Positions 15,876 to 24,367 of a stretch of 36,343 nucleotides of DNA are shown here, piece by piece; position 1 is the stretch's first letter, and each line of letters starts with the position of its first letter. This DNA comes from Planctomycetaceae bacterium (GTDB lineage Bacteria > Planctomycetota > Planctomycetia > Planctomycetales > Planctomycetaceae). The DNA lies in the NCBI GenBank assembly GCA_028284485.1, contig JANQRQ010000266.1:1-36343 (forward strand). The letters are read 5' to 3'. The notes beneath the pieces are model-generated. The model was not told the origin of the DNA. It saw only the letters and a list, made by a program, of their open reading frames with translations, and made no database searches. The translations under genes and the position numbers were made by a program.

Positions 15876-17264
15876 ATGGACGGAATTCTCACCGGATATT
15901 ACGTCAACGAGCCGACGTGGTTATACCTCTCAACGATTCTCATCGTTGCGGTGTTTTTTCCATTTCATCGGTTTTGGTCGGTACGCACTCTCGACCTGTT
16001 TCTGTTATTGGCGCTATCGCCGGGCCTGTTGCTGATTGCATCCGAGGATGATACGTGGCAGTCGGTCGGTTACGCCTGCCTGTTTTCCTTGACCGGCGCA
16101 TTTGTGGTTCGCCTGGCGTGCGATGGGCTACTGAAGCATCGGCCGCGATTAGAACTCAATTTGAATCCAGCCGGTATGCTGTTCTTGGGGATTGCGACTT
16201 TTGCATTCCTCATGACCAAAGTGGTTACGGAACCGCCTCCGAATTCGACCGTCGACACGGTCAAAAAGGCGGAGCAGCTTCTCAACATGGATGTCGAGGA
16301 TTCCCCGGCCGCGGATACGCCGCCGGCGCAAGAGCAGGACGACAATGAGGCTCAAGCCGGACCGGCGGCTCCAGTCATGTTTGCGCCGGCCGTCGGAACA
16401 ATTAAAACAGTCGGAGTGGGCAGCGCAATCGAAGGGCAATCGCCCCAGAATTTTCAGCATTTTGCGGCACGAATCGTCGCTGTCTTGGCCCATTTTGCGG
16501 TGGTTCTCGGTTTGCTGTTTTTGGGTCAGAGACACTTCAAGAACTGGCATCTCGGTCTGGCGATGGCGACGTTGTATTTGTTGCTGCCCTGCACGGCCTA
16601 CGAAGTTGGCAAAGCGAACCACGTACTGCCGGCTGCATTAATTGTTTGGGCGTTTGTTGCATATCGCCTGCCGATGGTTGCGGGCGCGTTATTCGGCTTG
16701 GCCTGCGGTTCGCTATTTTTTCCGATATTCTTGCTGCCGTTGTGGGCGGCATTTTACGGCAGAAATGGCGCACTTCGATTTGGGTTGGCGTTGTGCATCG
16801 TCGGTGGAATCTTGCTGGGCAGTTTGGTGCTGTCGTCTGCAGATACTCACGCCTTCACGCAACTTGTAATCGGTTCCATTGATTGGAGCGTGCTGGAGTT
16901 CTACGGAACAGAAACAGCCGGGTTTTGGAGTACCTACGATTCGAATTACCGAATACCCATTGCAGCCGGGTTTATTGTCGTGGTGATTGTTCTTACGGTT
17001 CTGCCACGAAAGAAAAACTTGGAACACTTGATGGCCCATTCGGCGGCAATCATCGTTGGGACTCAACTTTGGTATCCCCGGCAAGCGGGCGTCTATTTGC
17101 TGTGGTATTTGCCGCTTGTTTTGATGGTGGTCTTTCGTCCGCGACTGACCAATCTCGTTCCGCCGGATACCGAAGCAGAACAGCTGAGCAAACGTCAGCA
17201 GGCCGACCCGGTGCGGCCCGCGCAGGCCGCACAAGCGATCTCTCCGCGCAGTTTATTGCGTTGA
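15876..17264 (+). CDS. polytopic membrane protein, unknown function
   Basis: I do not recognise the family. The 462-aa protein has about ten to twelve hydrophobic helices. They are split by one hydrophilic, acidic, Pro-rich loop (about residues 118-185, containing DVEDSPAADTPPAQEQDDNE) and followed by a Gln/Ala-rich cytoplasmic-type tail. The layout, with many helices, the WYPRQAG segment near residue 394 and a LWYLPLVLMV helix, resembles dolichyl-phosphate-sugar-dependent membrane glycosyltransferases (GT-C type). I see no diagnostic Asp-Asp or Asp-Glu motif in the first extracytoplasmic loop, so that is only a possibility. The ATG at 15876 is the first in-frame start after a stop at 15810. 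There is no strong ribosome-binding site. The stop is 14 bp from the convergent CoA-binding gene. Confidence 0.82.
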   Translation: MDGILTGYYVNEPTWLYLSTILIVAVFFPFHRFWSVRTLDLFLLLALSPGLLLIASEDDTWQSVGYACLFSLTGAFVVRLACDGLLKHRPRLELNLNPAGMLFLGIATFAFLMTKVVTEPPPNSTVDTVKKAEQLLNMDVEDSPAADTPPAQEQDDNEAQAGPAAPVMFAPAVGTIKTVGVGSAIEGQSPQNFQHFAARIVAVLAHFAVVLGLLFLGQRHFKNWHLGLAMATLYLLLPCTAYEVGKANHVLPAALIVWAFVAYRLPMVAGALFGLACGSLFFPIFLLPLWAAFYGRNGALRFGLALCIVGGILLGSLVLSSADTHAFTQLVIGSIDWSVLEFYGTETAGFWSTYDSNYRIPIAAGFIVVVIVLTVLPRKKNLEHLMAHSAAIIVGTQLWYPRQAGVYLLWYLPLVLMVVFRPRLTNLVPPDTEAEQLSKRQQADPVRPAQAAQAISPRSLLR

Positions 17265-17278
17265 GTGTTTCAGCCGTC

Positions 17279-17656
17279 TTACAGTTCGCCTGGGGTCATC
17301 CCCACGTCGACGATGCTGCAGGCCACGATCGGTTCTAAACCGAGGTCGCGGGCTTGTTCGAGGATTTCTTCCCCTTCGCTGCCGGGATTAAACCAAACCT
17401 CATCGGGATTCTTGGCCTTAATCTCTTCCAACAATGTAATGCCGATGTGAGGCGGGAGATAAACACTCACGCGATTCAGGTGCTCGACCGGCACGTCATT
17501 GAGCGACGCATATGTCGTCAGCCCCTCGATCGTTTCCGCTTTGGGATTGATCGGGTAGACGTCGTAACCCTGCTGCAGGTGCGCTCGGACAGACTTGTTC
17601 CCATATTTGTTTCGGTCGGTACTGGCCCCGAGAACGGCAACAGTTGGTTTGCTCAT
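17279..17656 (-). CDS. CoA-binding domain protein
   Basis: A 125-aa stand-alone CoA-binding (Rossmann-type) protein of the YccU-like class. VAVLGAST near the N-terminus is the nucleotide-binding loop. Family features follow: YDVYPINPKA, then VSVYLPPHIG, then DEVWFNPGSEG, and a C-terminal VACSIVDVGMTP. The protein is cytoplasmic; the family binds CoA, but its physiological role is not well defined. The ATG at 17656 is preceded by AAGGA at a good distance. A longer frame reaching 17782 would overlap the next gene and lacks this ribosome-binding site. It lies 70 bp downstream of the PmoA-family gene and may be co-transcribed with it. Confidence 0.9.
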   Translation of the reverse strand: MSKPTVAVLGASTDRNKYGNKSVRAHLQQGYDVYPINPKAETIEGLTTYASLNDVPVEHLNRVSVYLPPHIGITLLEEIKAKNPDEVWFNPGSEGEEILEQARDLGLEPIVACSIVDVGMTPGEL

Positions 17657-17726
17657 GTTTTCCTTCGCAATCTTGCGGAGCACAAATAGCGCCAGGTGAA
17701 GAAAAAGCCTTGGGCTTGCTTTTGGT

Positions 17727-18728
17727 CTATTCGATGAACTGGCGATAACGCTTGTCGATTTCATTGCGCTTTGGCGGATCACCGGAAGTCACAATCAGCC
17801 GGTACCGCATTTCGAAAGGCTGGTCCGATTCCAAAGTCGTCTTGAAGAAGGCACCAAAACGCCCGTACGGTCTTTCAGAAAAGAGAGACGGCTTGGGCAA
17901 GTCGGCATCTTCGAAGTATTCGACGGTGTACTGCTGCCCGTCGAGTTCGTAAGTCATTGCAAACCACCCGAGATCAATGTGGGCGGGGGGATTGCCTTTA
18001 TCGTTTACTTGAAAGGCCTCGCTTTGTTCCGGGAATCCCGCGGGTCGGATGTACCGGGCACCGTTGACATCTGCTACGTGTTGTGCCGCGCGATATTGAA
18101 AACCGGCGTGCTGGCGGTCGCCGCTTAATTCAATTGTTCCTCGGTGGCTTGTCAACGACGTCTTCCAGTCGATTTGCCAAGATGTATCAGGTCCGTTTGT
18201 TTCCGGCCCACGGGTAACCGAAACCGTGCGCAATTCGGTGATGACCGGATTTGATTCGGCGTCGTTCCAATGGATTTCCGCGGTCATGCTGCCATGCTGA
18301 CGATCGGCTGTTTGATCGAGAAATCGGACGTGCCGCAAATGAGCGCCGTTTTTGCAATGCCAGAAATCGAGTGTTTGGTCGCCGAAGCTCGTTTTGTTCC
18401 AACCGATGAACAACCCACGATGATGCGTGTATTTTCCACCCGGTCCTTTAGTAATGACGTTTTCGGATCCAGGGCCGAAAACATGGTGAAAGACTTTGTA
18501 GGTTTCGTGTTGCCGTTCATCGGTCGATGTATCAAAGGCGTACATGTACCGTATGACGGGTGCGTCTCCCAACATGAGGTCGGCTGTTCCTGATTCGGGG
18601 TGATCGACCCAACGGAATACCTCTTGTTCTGCAGATTGCAATCGACCACATGTAGCCGCCAAGAACACCAAGGGGCTGACCATCAGCACACAAACAGGTA
18701 AGAAACTTCGCCCGGGGAGTGTCCGCAT
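17727..18728 (-). CDS. PmoA-family (DUF6807) exported protein
   Basis: A 333-aa exported protein. It starts with a basic N-terminus and hydrophobic helix (about residues 9-26), with a plausible signal peptidase I site near LQSA-EQE. The mature part is beta-rich and carries family landmarks: KYTHHRGLFIGW (about 95-106), FWHCKNGAH, and ARYIRPAGFPEQSEA. It is annotated in planctomycetes as PmoA-like, a name inherited from methane monooxygenase that does not imply that activity. The THHRG histidines suggest a metal or carbohydrate site (inference). AAAGGA precedes the ATG at 18728. These proteins are often found near sugar-acid and oxidoreductase genes, which fits the Gfo/Idh/MocA gene about 1.4 kb away. 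Confidence 0.87.
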   Translation of the reverse strand: MRTLPGRSFLPVCVLMVSPLVFLAATCGRLQSAEQEVFRWVDHPESGTADLMLGDAPVIRYMYAFDTSTDERQHETYKVFHHVFGPGSENVITKGPGGKYTHHRGLFIGWNKTSFGDQTLDFWHCKNGAHLRHVRFLDQTADRQHGSMTAEIHWNDAESNPVITELRTVSVTRGPETNGPDTSWQIDWKTSLTSHRGTIELSGDRQHAGFQYRAAQHVADVNGARYIRPAGFPEQSEAFQVNDKGNPPAHIDLGWFAMTYELDGQQYTVEYFEDADLPKPSLFSERPYGRFGAFFKTTLESDQPFEMRYRLIVTSGDPPKRNEIDKRYRQFIE

Positions 18729-18880
18729 TATTCGTCCTTTCAACCTGACTCTTGCGTCCGGCGCTGAGGTATTGCGGCCGCGCCGGTGTTGATCATGTCA
18801 ATCCGGACAGCATAACTCAAATCGCGATCAACTTCACCGGTGTAGAAGGCCAGGAACTCGGGATGCAGATTGGTGCGAGC

Positions 18881-19660
18881 CTAATTCCGGGTGGAAAACT
18901 CGGAAAGTTGTTCAAACCGCCCGTCACCATCGCGGTCTTCGCGCAAGAGAATGCGCTGGCGTTGTCGATCAAAGATCAACTCGCGGGCAACTCTGCCGTT
19001 CGGTGATTTTTGGACCCAGGAGCCTTCGCGGTCGCCGAGGCGATCCCAGATTTCGTCAATTCGCAATTGGTGCGGTGCGAGGCGAACGTCGGCTTTGGGT
19101 TGCATTTGAATCTTCTTCATGCCCCAGAACGCAAACGATCCTGCCGTCAAAGTCAGGACGATGGGAATCCAGCTCACCCCGGAATCGGTCACGGAATGTT
19201 CCGAGAAGCGTGCCGGCTCTTCACCGGAGACGGAGTGCTGGACCTCCTGCCCTGCGGCGTCCTGATCGGAACCATCTAGATGTCGGCGAATGGCGGAGGC
19301 CGCCGCCTCTGTTTGGTCTATCGGGACACACAATGCAAATCGGCTGGACCAGGTTCCGCTCAGTGCATCAAACGATTCTTGTACGTGCGTCCTTGTTGGG
19401 ATATCAAACTGATGTGTCAACTCGTACGAGAAGAACCCGGCCTCGGCTGCATTGTGAAAATATGCGACGGCTACAAATTCGATGTCGTCGATTGTTTCCG
19501 ATTCTGCGGCACTTGAATCATCAGCGTTTTCGCCGGACTGGCTGTTCGCTGCATAGGCGGATTCGTTCGAAAAGGTCGACGCTTCTTGAAAACTGTCGAT
19601 TCCCGAATTCTGTCCGTGATTTTCGCATTGAAACTGGCCGCAGCATTCACAACGCTTCAT
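18881..19660 (-). CDS. single-pass membrane protein with cysteine-rich N-terminus
   Basis: I do not recognise the whole protein. It is 259 aa. The first 15 residues hold four cysteines and a histidine (CECCGQFQCENHG), a possible small zinc site. A Ser/Ala/Asp-rich linker follows. A domain of about 70 residues at 60-130 (VAVAYFHNAAEAGFFSYEL) resembles DUF2007-type putative signal-transducing domains. One hydrophobic helix lies at about 163-180. The C-terminal part holds GSWVQKSPNGRVARE and a DRDGDGRFE stretch near residue 242 that looks like a partial EF-hand-type calcium loop but lacks the usual Glu at position 12. Nothing in the context gives a function. Confidence 0.78.
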   Translation of the reverse strand: MKRCECCGQFQCENHGQNSGIDSFQEASTFSNESAYAANSQSGENADDSSAAESETIDDIEFVAVAYFHNAAEAGFFSYELTHQFDIPTRTHVQESFDALSGTWSSRFALCVPIDQTEAAASAIRRHLDGSDQDAAGQEVQHSVSGEEPARFSEHSVTDSGVSWIPIVLTLTAGSFAFWGMKKIQMQPKADVRLAPHQLRIDEIWDRLGDREGSWVQKSPNGRVARELIFDRQRQRILLREDRDGDGRFEQLSEFSTRN

Positions 19661-20174
19661 ACGTTACCCGCCTCTACAGAAGTGGATCAAATCATGATGC
19701 ATTACTAACTCCGGATTCCGACACCCATCCATATTAATCGTAGCGATATGCAGACGATAGATGCGACTTGGGAATCGCGACTCAAAAAAACAAAGACGGT
19801 CGATGTGCACACATCCAAGTTGTGCTAGTTTCGATTGTTAGAGCAAGACGGGCGAACTTTGACGAGTCTGTCGTTTGTGCAAACTACTACCGCGTATTCC
19901 GCTGACTTGTGGCCGTGACCATCGCGTCTTGTTCTTTGATTGCCAGCTCCCACGAGCCATAAACGCCCACGAGAAAAAGTAAACCGCTCTAAGTGGCAGA
20001 CTCATTTCACCGACAAAGGGAAATTCGTGTTCGTCGGGATTCTGCATGCGACAAAAATCCCGCACCTCGAACAGATCGAAGTGCGGGATTGTGTTGCCTA
20101 TTCACAAAACAGGACAAACGACTTTGACGAACGGACTGCAGCAAGCCCGCAGCCTATTCCGGTCCCGTTGAAAA
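19661..20174. other. intergenic region containing the oxidoreductase terminator
   Basis: A 514-bp gap. It holds the intrinsic terminator at 20053-20090 for the oxidoreductase gene and, toward 19661, the leader of the small membrane protein. Nothing else recognisable is seen. Confidence 0.55.
20053..20090 (-). terminator. intrinsic terminator of the Gfo/Idh/MocA gene
   Basis: A 15-bp stem (arms 20056-20070 and 20076-20090) with a 5-base loop, followed on the minus strand by a T-run (20057 down to 20053). The one non-Watson-Crick position is G-U on the minus strand but C-A on the plus strand, which agrees with minus-strand use. It lies 84 bases after the gene's stop. Confidence 0.9.
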
Positions 20175-21650
20175 CTAGTTTGCAACCGGAGGCTTGCCGT
20201 CAATCCAAGGTCCGGCAAGCGCCATATACTGCGGTTCTTCGAGAGTGCTGCCTGTGTCGCCGGCTTTCCAACCGGGGATGTGACGAGGTTTGGCCCGTTC
20301 CTTGGACATTCGTTCCCATTGTTGCGCCCAACTGGCATTGGCATCGACGACCTGCATGCGGTCCTGGTCGAAATGAAAGACTTTCCCTTCTCGGTAGCTG
20401 CGTGCCCCCAAAGTGACAGTGGCGATGGCGGCCGCTCCGAGGTCCGGTGGGTTGTTACACATTTGCTGATCGCCGGCTTCGATGGCCTTCACCCAGTTGG
20501 CGAAGTGTGCTTTTGTCGTATTCTCAACAGAATCGACCGGGATTTTCTCACGTTCGAGTTTGCTGTTGAGAGTGACCTGTGGTCGTTCCGGGATGAATTC
20601 GAATTCTGTGAATCCTTCTCCGTTGCCGAACACAAACGAACCGTTGTGTCCGCGAATGAGTTGCTGAATGCGCGTTTCCTGGTTGCACATTGTCGAGCTG
20701 ATCACGCCCTGGACACCTTCGTTGTAGTCGGCGACAACGGTGGCGACATCGGGGACGTCGCGACCATCGTACTCGAGGAAGATTCCCCCTGCCCCAACAA
20801 CGCGACCGGGAAAACGAAGTCCCGTCGCTTTGAGCATGGCCGTCGTGCGGTGGACGAATAAATCGGTATACATGCCCGAGCCAAACGGCCAGAACCGGCG
20901 CCATTGCGCGTAAACTTCGCGATCGAACGGCAGGTCCGGCCCGAGTCCTTCATTCACTCCCAGCCATTGCTTCCAATCGATCGTCTTTGGCGTCATTTCC
21001 TTTTTCAACTCGTAGTACCGCCACTGACCCATTGACGAGTTGCGGAAATACTCCGTTTGAAACATCATGACTTTGCCGAGCTTTCCGTCCTGCAAATGAG
21101 CTCGGACGACATCCCAAACCGGAAGGCTTGTTGATTGCACTCCGACTTGCATGACTTTGCCGGTCTTTCGCCACGCATTGACGACGGCGATCGACTCTTC
21201 GACCGTTTTCGTCATCGGCTTTTCGCAGTAAACGTGCAAACCGTCGTTCATGGCATCGATGGCCTGCTTGCAATGCCAATGGTCCGGCGTACCGATGCAA
21301 ACAGCATCGAGATTTTCTTTCTCCATCATGTCGCGGTAGTCAACATACTTCGCAACGTCGTTGCCGTTTTGTTCCTTCACGTAGTCGGCTGTCCGATCGC
21401 GATGGACGGAATAGACGTCAGCAGCGGCGACCAACTCGACGTTGGCTCCCTCGTTTTTGAGGGCGGCCAAACTCTTCACATGCGCGCCAAAACCACGACC
21501 ACCCGGCCCGATAAAGCCGATTCGGATCCTGTCGTTAGCGCCAGCCGCTCGTGCGGGAGCCGTCGAAAACGCGGGAACGGCGGCAGCAGCTACGGCCGTA
21601 GCGCTCGAAGTCTTTAAAAAGCCGCGACGATTGACGTTCTGTTTTGTCAT
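20175..21650 (-). CDS. Tat-exported Gfo/Idh/MocA-family oxidoreductase
   Basis: A predicted NAD(P)-dependent sugar or polyol oxidoreductase, 491 aa. It starts with a twin-arginine signal (NRRGFLK, then an Ala-rich hydrophobic segment ending in APARAA), so it should be folded with its cofactor before export. The Rossmann loop is IGFIGPGGRGFG (about 43-54). The CIGTPDHWH motif and the CEKPM motif (conserved catalytic-type Lys) follow. The C-terminal domain matches the long planctomycete Tat-type subfamily, with KPRHIPGWKAGDTGS near the end. The substrate cannot be told. A GGAG element precedes the ATG. The gene is monocistronic with a strong terminator downstream. Genomes of this phylum carry many paralogues, usually linked to breakdown of polysaccharides. 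Confidence 0.93.
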   Translation of the reverse strand: MTKQNVNRRGFLKTSSATAVAAAAVPAFSTAPARAAGANDRIRIGFIGPGGRGFGAHVKSLAALKNEGANVELVAAADVYSVHRDRTADYVKEQNGNDVAKYVDYRDMMEKENLDAVCIGTPDHWHCKQAIDAMNDGLHVYCEKPMTKTVEESIAVVNAWRKTGKVMQVGVQSTSLPVWDVVRAHLQDGKLGKVMMFQTEYFRNSSMGQWRYYELKKEMTPKTIDWKQWLGVNEGLGPDLPFDREVYAQWRRFWPFGSGMYTDLFVHRTTAMLKATGLRFPGRVVGAGGIFLEYDGRDVPDVATVVADYNEGVQGVISSTMCNQETRIQQLIRGHNGSFVFGNGEGFTEFEFIPERPQVTLNSKLEREKIPVDSVENTTKAHFANWVKAIEAGDQQMCNNPPDLGAAAIATVTLGARSYREGKVFHFDQDRMQVVDANASWAQQWERMSKERAKPRHIPGWKAGDTGSTLEEPQYMALAGPWIDGKPPVAN

Positions 21651-22006
21651 CGAAAGAATCTCCGGGTAGGTTGTCGTATGATGAAGTTGTTTGCCTGCCG
21701 CATCGGACAGAGCCGATCAGCCGAGTCAGTTTTTGGTAGGAGCGAGGATTCTACAGATTACATAATGTACGGTGATTAATCCACTGAACGGTGCTGTTTG
21801 GACTGTCACGTTGCACGCATCACATGCGGACTGCAGACCAATTCGCAAATCGGCTTCTGGGAACGATTTACTGAACCCGCAGCTCCAAGCTCGACGTGAA
21901 ACCTTTGGTTCCAATGAAGTACTGCACAGCTGGGAAGACTCGTTCGAATAATCATGTCCTGCACATCGATTTGGGTACGTCGCCGCTCCCGTAGGAAACG
22001 CTGGTA
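21651..22006. other. divergent intergenic region
   Basis: A 356-bp divergent gap that should contain promoters for the oxidoreductase and the enolase-superfamily gene. No clear promoter pair, palindrome or RNA structure is recognised. Confidence 0.5.
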
Positions 22007-23125
22007 ATGAAGATCACAAAAATCGAAGTCATTCCACTCACGGGAGGAACGGTCGACGGAGGCTGGCCGCAGGGGCACGAGCCACAGGAGAATTTGCATA
22101 CCCTCATCGAAGTGGTCACCGGTGACGGAGTCTCCGGATTCGGCAGTTGCTTCACTTCGGGACAACTCGTGTCTGGGGCCGTCGAACTTCTTTGGCCATT
22201 GCTGGAAGGCGAATCGGCCGTCGAACCGGAACGGGTCACCGAAACGTTGCGACAATCGAGTTTTTGGCAAGGACGTGGAGGTGCGGTCGAGCATGCCATC
22301 AGTGGGATCGATATCGCGTTGTGGGATATTTGGGGTAAAGTTTGCGGACAGCCGGTCTCTCGGTTGTTGGGGGGAAATTTTCGCAATCGCATCAAGCCCT
22401 ACGGTTCGATTCTCTTCGATGAACCGGATGCGTTGCGTGAAACTTTGGAGCAGGTGGTTGCGAGGGGTTTTCGAGCCATCAAGCTGGGGTGGCGGCCATT
22501 TGGGCGTCGCAGCAATCGCTTTGACGAGCTGCTAGTCAGGACGGCCCGGGAGACCGTTGGAAACGACGTCGAGTTGATGGTCGACGCCGGGGGGAGTGAG
22601 CAGTTCTGGCCGCACGGCGTTAATTGGGCACGCGAAACTTCGAAAATGTTGGCTGACTATGACATCGTTTGGTTTGAAGAACCGCTGCCGCCGGATGACA
22701 TTGAAGGATACATCGAATTGACGAAAACGTCCCAGGTGCCGATTGCCGGTGGCGAAGTTCTCACGCGTCGCCAATCGTTTCGTCCGTGGATCGAGCAGCA
22801 CGCTGTCGACATTATCCAGCCCGACAGCACCAAGAACGGAGGACTGACCGAATCGCGGCGCATCGCGTGGATGGCCTACGATCACAACGTGCAGGTCGTT
22901 TCGCATGGTTGGAATACGGCCGTCGGATTGGCGGCGGACTTGCATTTGGCGGCCGCTTTGCCGGTTGCACGATACGTCGAATACCTGACACCTTGTGCGT
23001 ATATTGAACAGTTAACAACCGAACCGTTCGGAATCGATGCAGATGGATTTCTGGAAATTTCGGATCGCCCCGGGTTGGGGATCGAGATTGACCGAGATCG
23101 ACTCAAACAGTTTTGCGCTAAGTAA
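22007..23125 (+). CDS. mandelate racemase/muconate lactonizing enzyme family protein
   Basis: An enolase-superfamily enzyme, 372 aa, acting on a carboxylate sugar acid or similar. The N-terminal capping domain ends near residue 125; a TIM barrel follows. Metal ligands are Asp193 (MVDAGG), Glu224 (FEEPL) and Glu250 (GGE). The acid/base pair typical of the mandelate racemase subgroup is present: Asp273 (QPD) and His300 (VSHGW). The second-strand KxK motif is reduced to Lys159-Leu-Gly (AIKLGW), so the usual second lysine is missing. The exact reaction (dehydration or epimerisation) cannot be read from sequence. No signal peptide. AGGA lies somewhat far upstream of the ATG. It sits divergent to the oxidoreductase gene, and the two may share a sugar-acid pathway (inference). 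Confidence 0.9.
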   Translation: MKITKIEVIPLTGGTVDGGWPQGHEPQENLHTLIEVVTGDGVSGFGSCFTSGQLVSGAVELLWPLLEGESAVEPERVTETLRQSSFWQGRGGAVEHAISGIDIALWDIWGKVCGQPVSRLLGGNFRNRIKPYGSILFDEPDALRETLEQVVARGFRAIKLGWRPFGRRSNRFDELLVRTARETVGNDVELMVDAGGSEQFWPHGVNWARETSKMLADYDIVWFEEPLPPDDIEGYIELTKTSQVPIAGGEVLTRRQSFRPWIEQHAVDIIQPDSTKNGGLTESRRIAWMAYDHNVQVVSHGWNTAVGLAADLHLAAALPVARYVEYLTPCAYIEQLTTEPFGIDADGFLEISDRPGLGIEIDRDRLKQFCAK

Positions 23126-23309
23126 AAATCATTGCGAATCAAACTCATTGAAGCTGCGATTGTAATACCGAGTTGCAATAGCTGCTGAAGAGTTATGAAT
23201 GGGTGAGGACCTTTGTCTTTAACTTTCACCGAATCAATGAGCCCCGTCGCTTCATTGCCCAAGTTTTGCTGCCCTGCCTGGTGATTTCCAAGAGTATTTG
23301 AGAACGCTA

Positions 23310-24242
23310 ATGCAACTGCTAACCGGCTTCGAGGGACCGCATCAGTACCGCAGCGGCTTTGTGTCGATTGGGAACTTTGACGGCGTTCACCGTGGACATC
23401 AGGCCATGCTTGCCACTTTGATGTCGCATGCTCGTCAACACGGCGTACCGGCGGTGGTATTGACGTTTGAGCCTCACCCGATCAAGTTGCTTCGTCCAGA
23501 AGCTGCGCCTCCGTCGTTAAGCACGATGGAGCGCAAAGTCGAATTGCTGGGAAAATGCGGTATCGATTGTGTGATCGCCTATCCCACCGATCGAGTGCTG
23601 CTCAGCCTGACACCATCGGAGTTCTTCCAGCAAATCATCCAGGGCGAATTGGAAGCGACCGGGTTGGTCGAAGGTCCAAACTTTTTCTTCGGGCGCGACC
23701 GGCAAGGAAATATCGACACGTTGCGCGAATTCTGTGAGTCGGCAGCAATGGGGCTCGAGATCGTCCCCCCCGTTGAGGTCGATGGGAGCCTGGTATCTTC
23801 AAGTAAGATTCGTGGATTGATTTCTGCCGGCGAGTTAGATCGGGCGATTGCGCTATTGGGGCATCCTTATCGAATCCAGGGGGTCGTCACACGGGGCGAA
23901 GTTCGCGGCCGCGAACTGGGTTTCCCGACAGCGAATCTGGTCGACGTTCCGGCGCTGCTACCGGGCGACGGTGTTTACGCCGGTATCACCAGGTACGCCG
24001 GCAAACCATATCCGTCGGCAATCAACATTGGGGGAAATCCCACATTCGGAGAGTTGGCTCGCAAAGTCGAAGTCCATTTGCTGGATTTTTCCGAGGATGT
24101 CTATGGTCAGATTTTGGCCGTTGACGTAATTGGTCGAATTCGGGGCATCAAGACATTTTCCGGTCCCGAGGAACTGGCTGAGCAAGTGGAAGCCGACGTA
24201 AGCCAGGTGCGCAAGGTGGCGAATCAATGGATGGACCGCTAA
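23310..24242 (+). CDS. ribF: bifunctional riboflavin kinase/FAD synthetase
   Basis: Converts riboflavin to FMN and then to FAD, cytoplasmic. The protein is 310 aa, a normal RibF length. The N-terminal nucleotidyltransferase domain shows GNFDGVHRGH at residues 21-30, followed by TFEPHP, then NFFFGRDRQGN and SSSKIRGLI. The C-terminal riboflavin kinase domain starts near residue 180 with GVVTRGEVRGRELGFPTANL and continues with GVYAG and the NIGGNPTFG signature. The ATG at 23310 is preferred over the TTG at 23298. In many bacteria ribF is near rbfA, truB and nrnA; here only the nrnA-like DHH gene follows, 125 bp downstream on the same strand. Confidence 0.96.
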   Translation: MQLLTGFEGPHQYRSGFVSIGNFDGVHRGHQAMLATLMSHARQHGVPAVVLTFEPHPIKLLRPEAAPPSLSTMERKVELLGKCGIDCVIAYPTDRVLLSLTPSEFFQQIIQGELEATGLVEGPNFFFGRDRQGNIDTLREFCESAAMGLEIVPPVEVDGSLVSSSKIRGLISAGELDRAIALLGHPYRIQGVVTRGEVRGRELGFPTANLVDVPALLPGDGVYAGITRYAGKPYPSAINIGGNPTFGELARKVEVHLLDFSEDVYGQILAVDVIGRIRGIKTFSGPEELAEQVEADVSQVRKVANQWMDR

Positions 24243-24367
24243 GCTGTCGCCATCAAACTTGCAACCTGCAGATCGTATCGCAAGCGGCCGCTAGTTTATG
24301 ATCCGGCCTGTGATGCGGCGCCAACTTCTGCACTCGATATTTCGGATTCTCTGTTAGAAAGTGACCA

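Noticed and set aside
18284..18649. Minus-strand frame of 121 codons within the PmoA-family gene
   Set aside because: It overlaps the real gene on the same strand in another frame; the PmoA frame has the family motifs and signal peptide.
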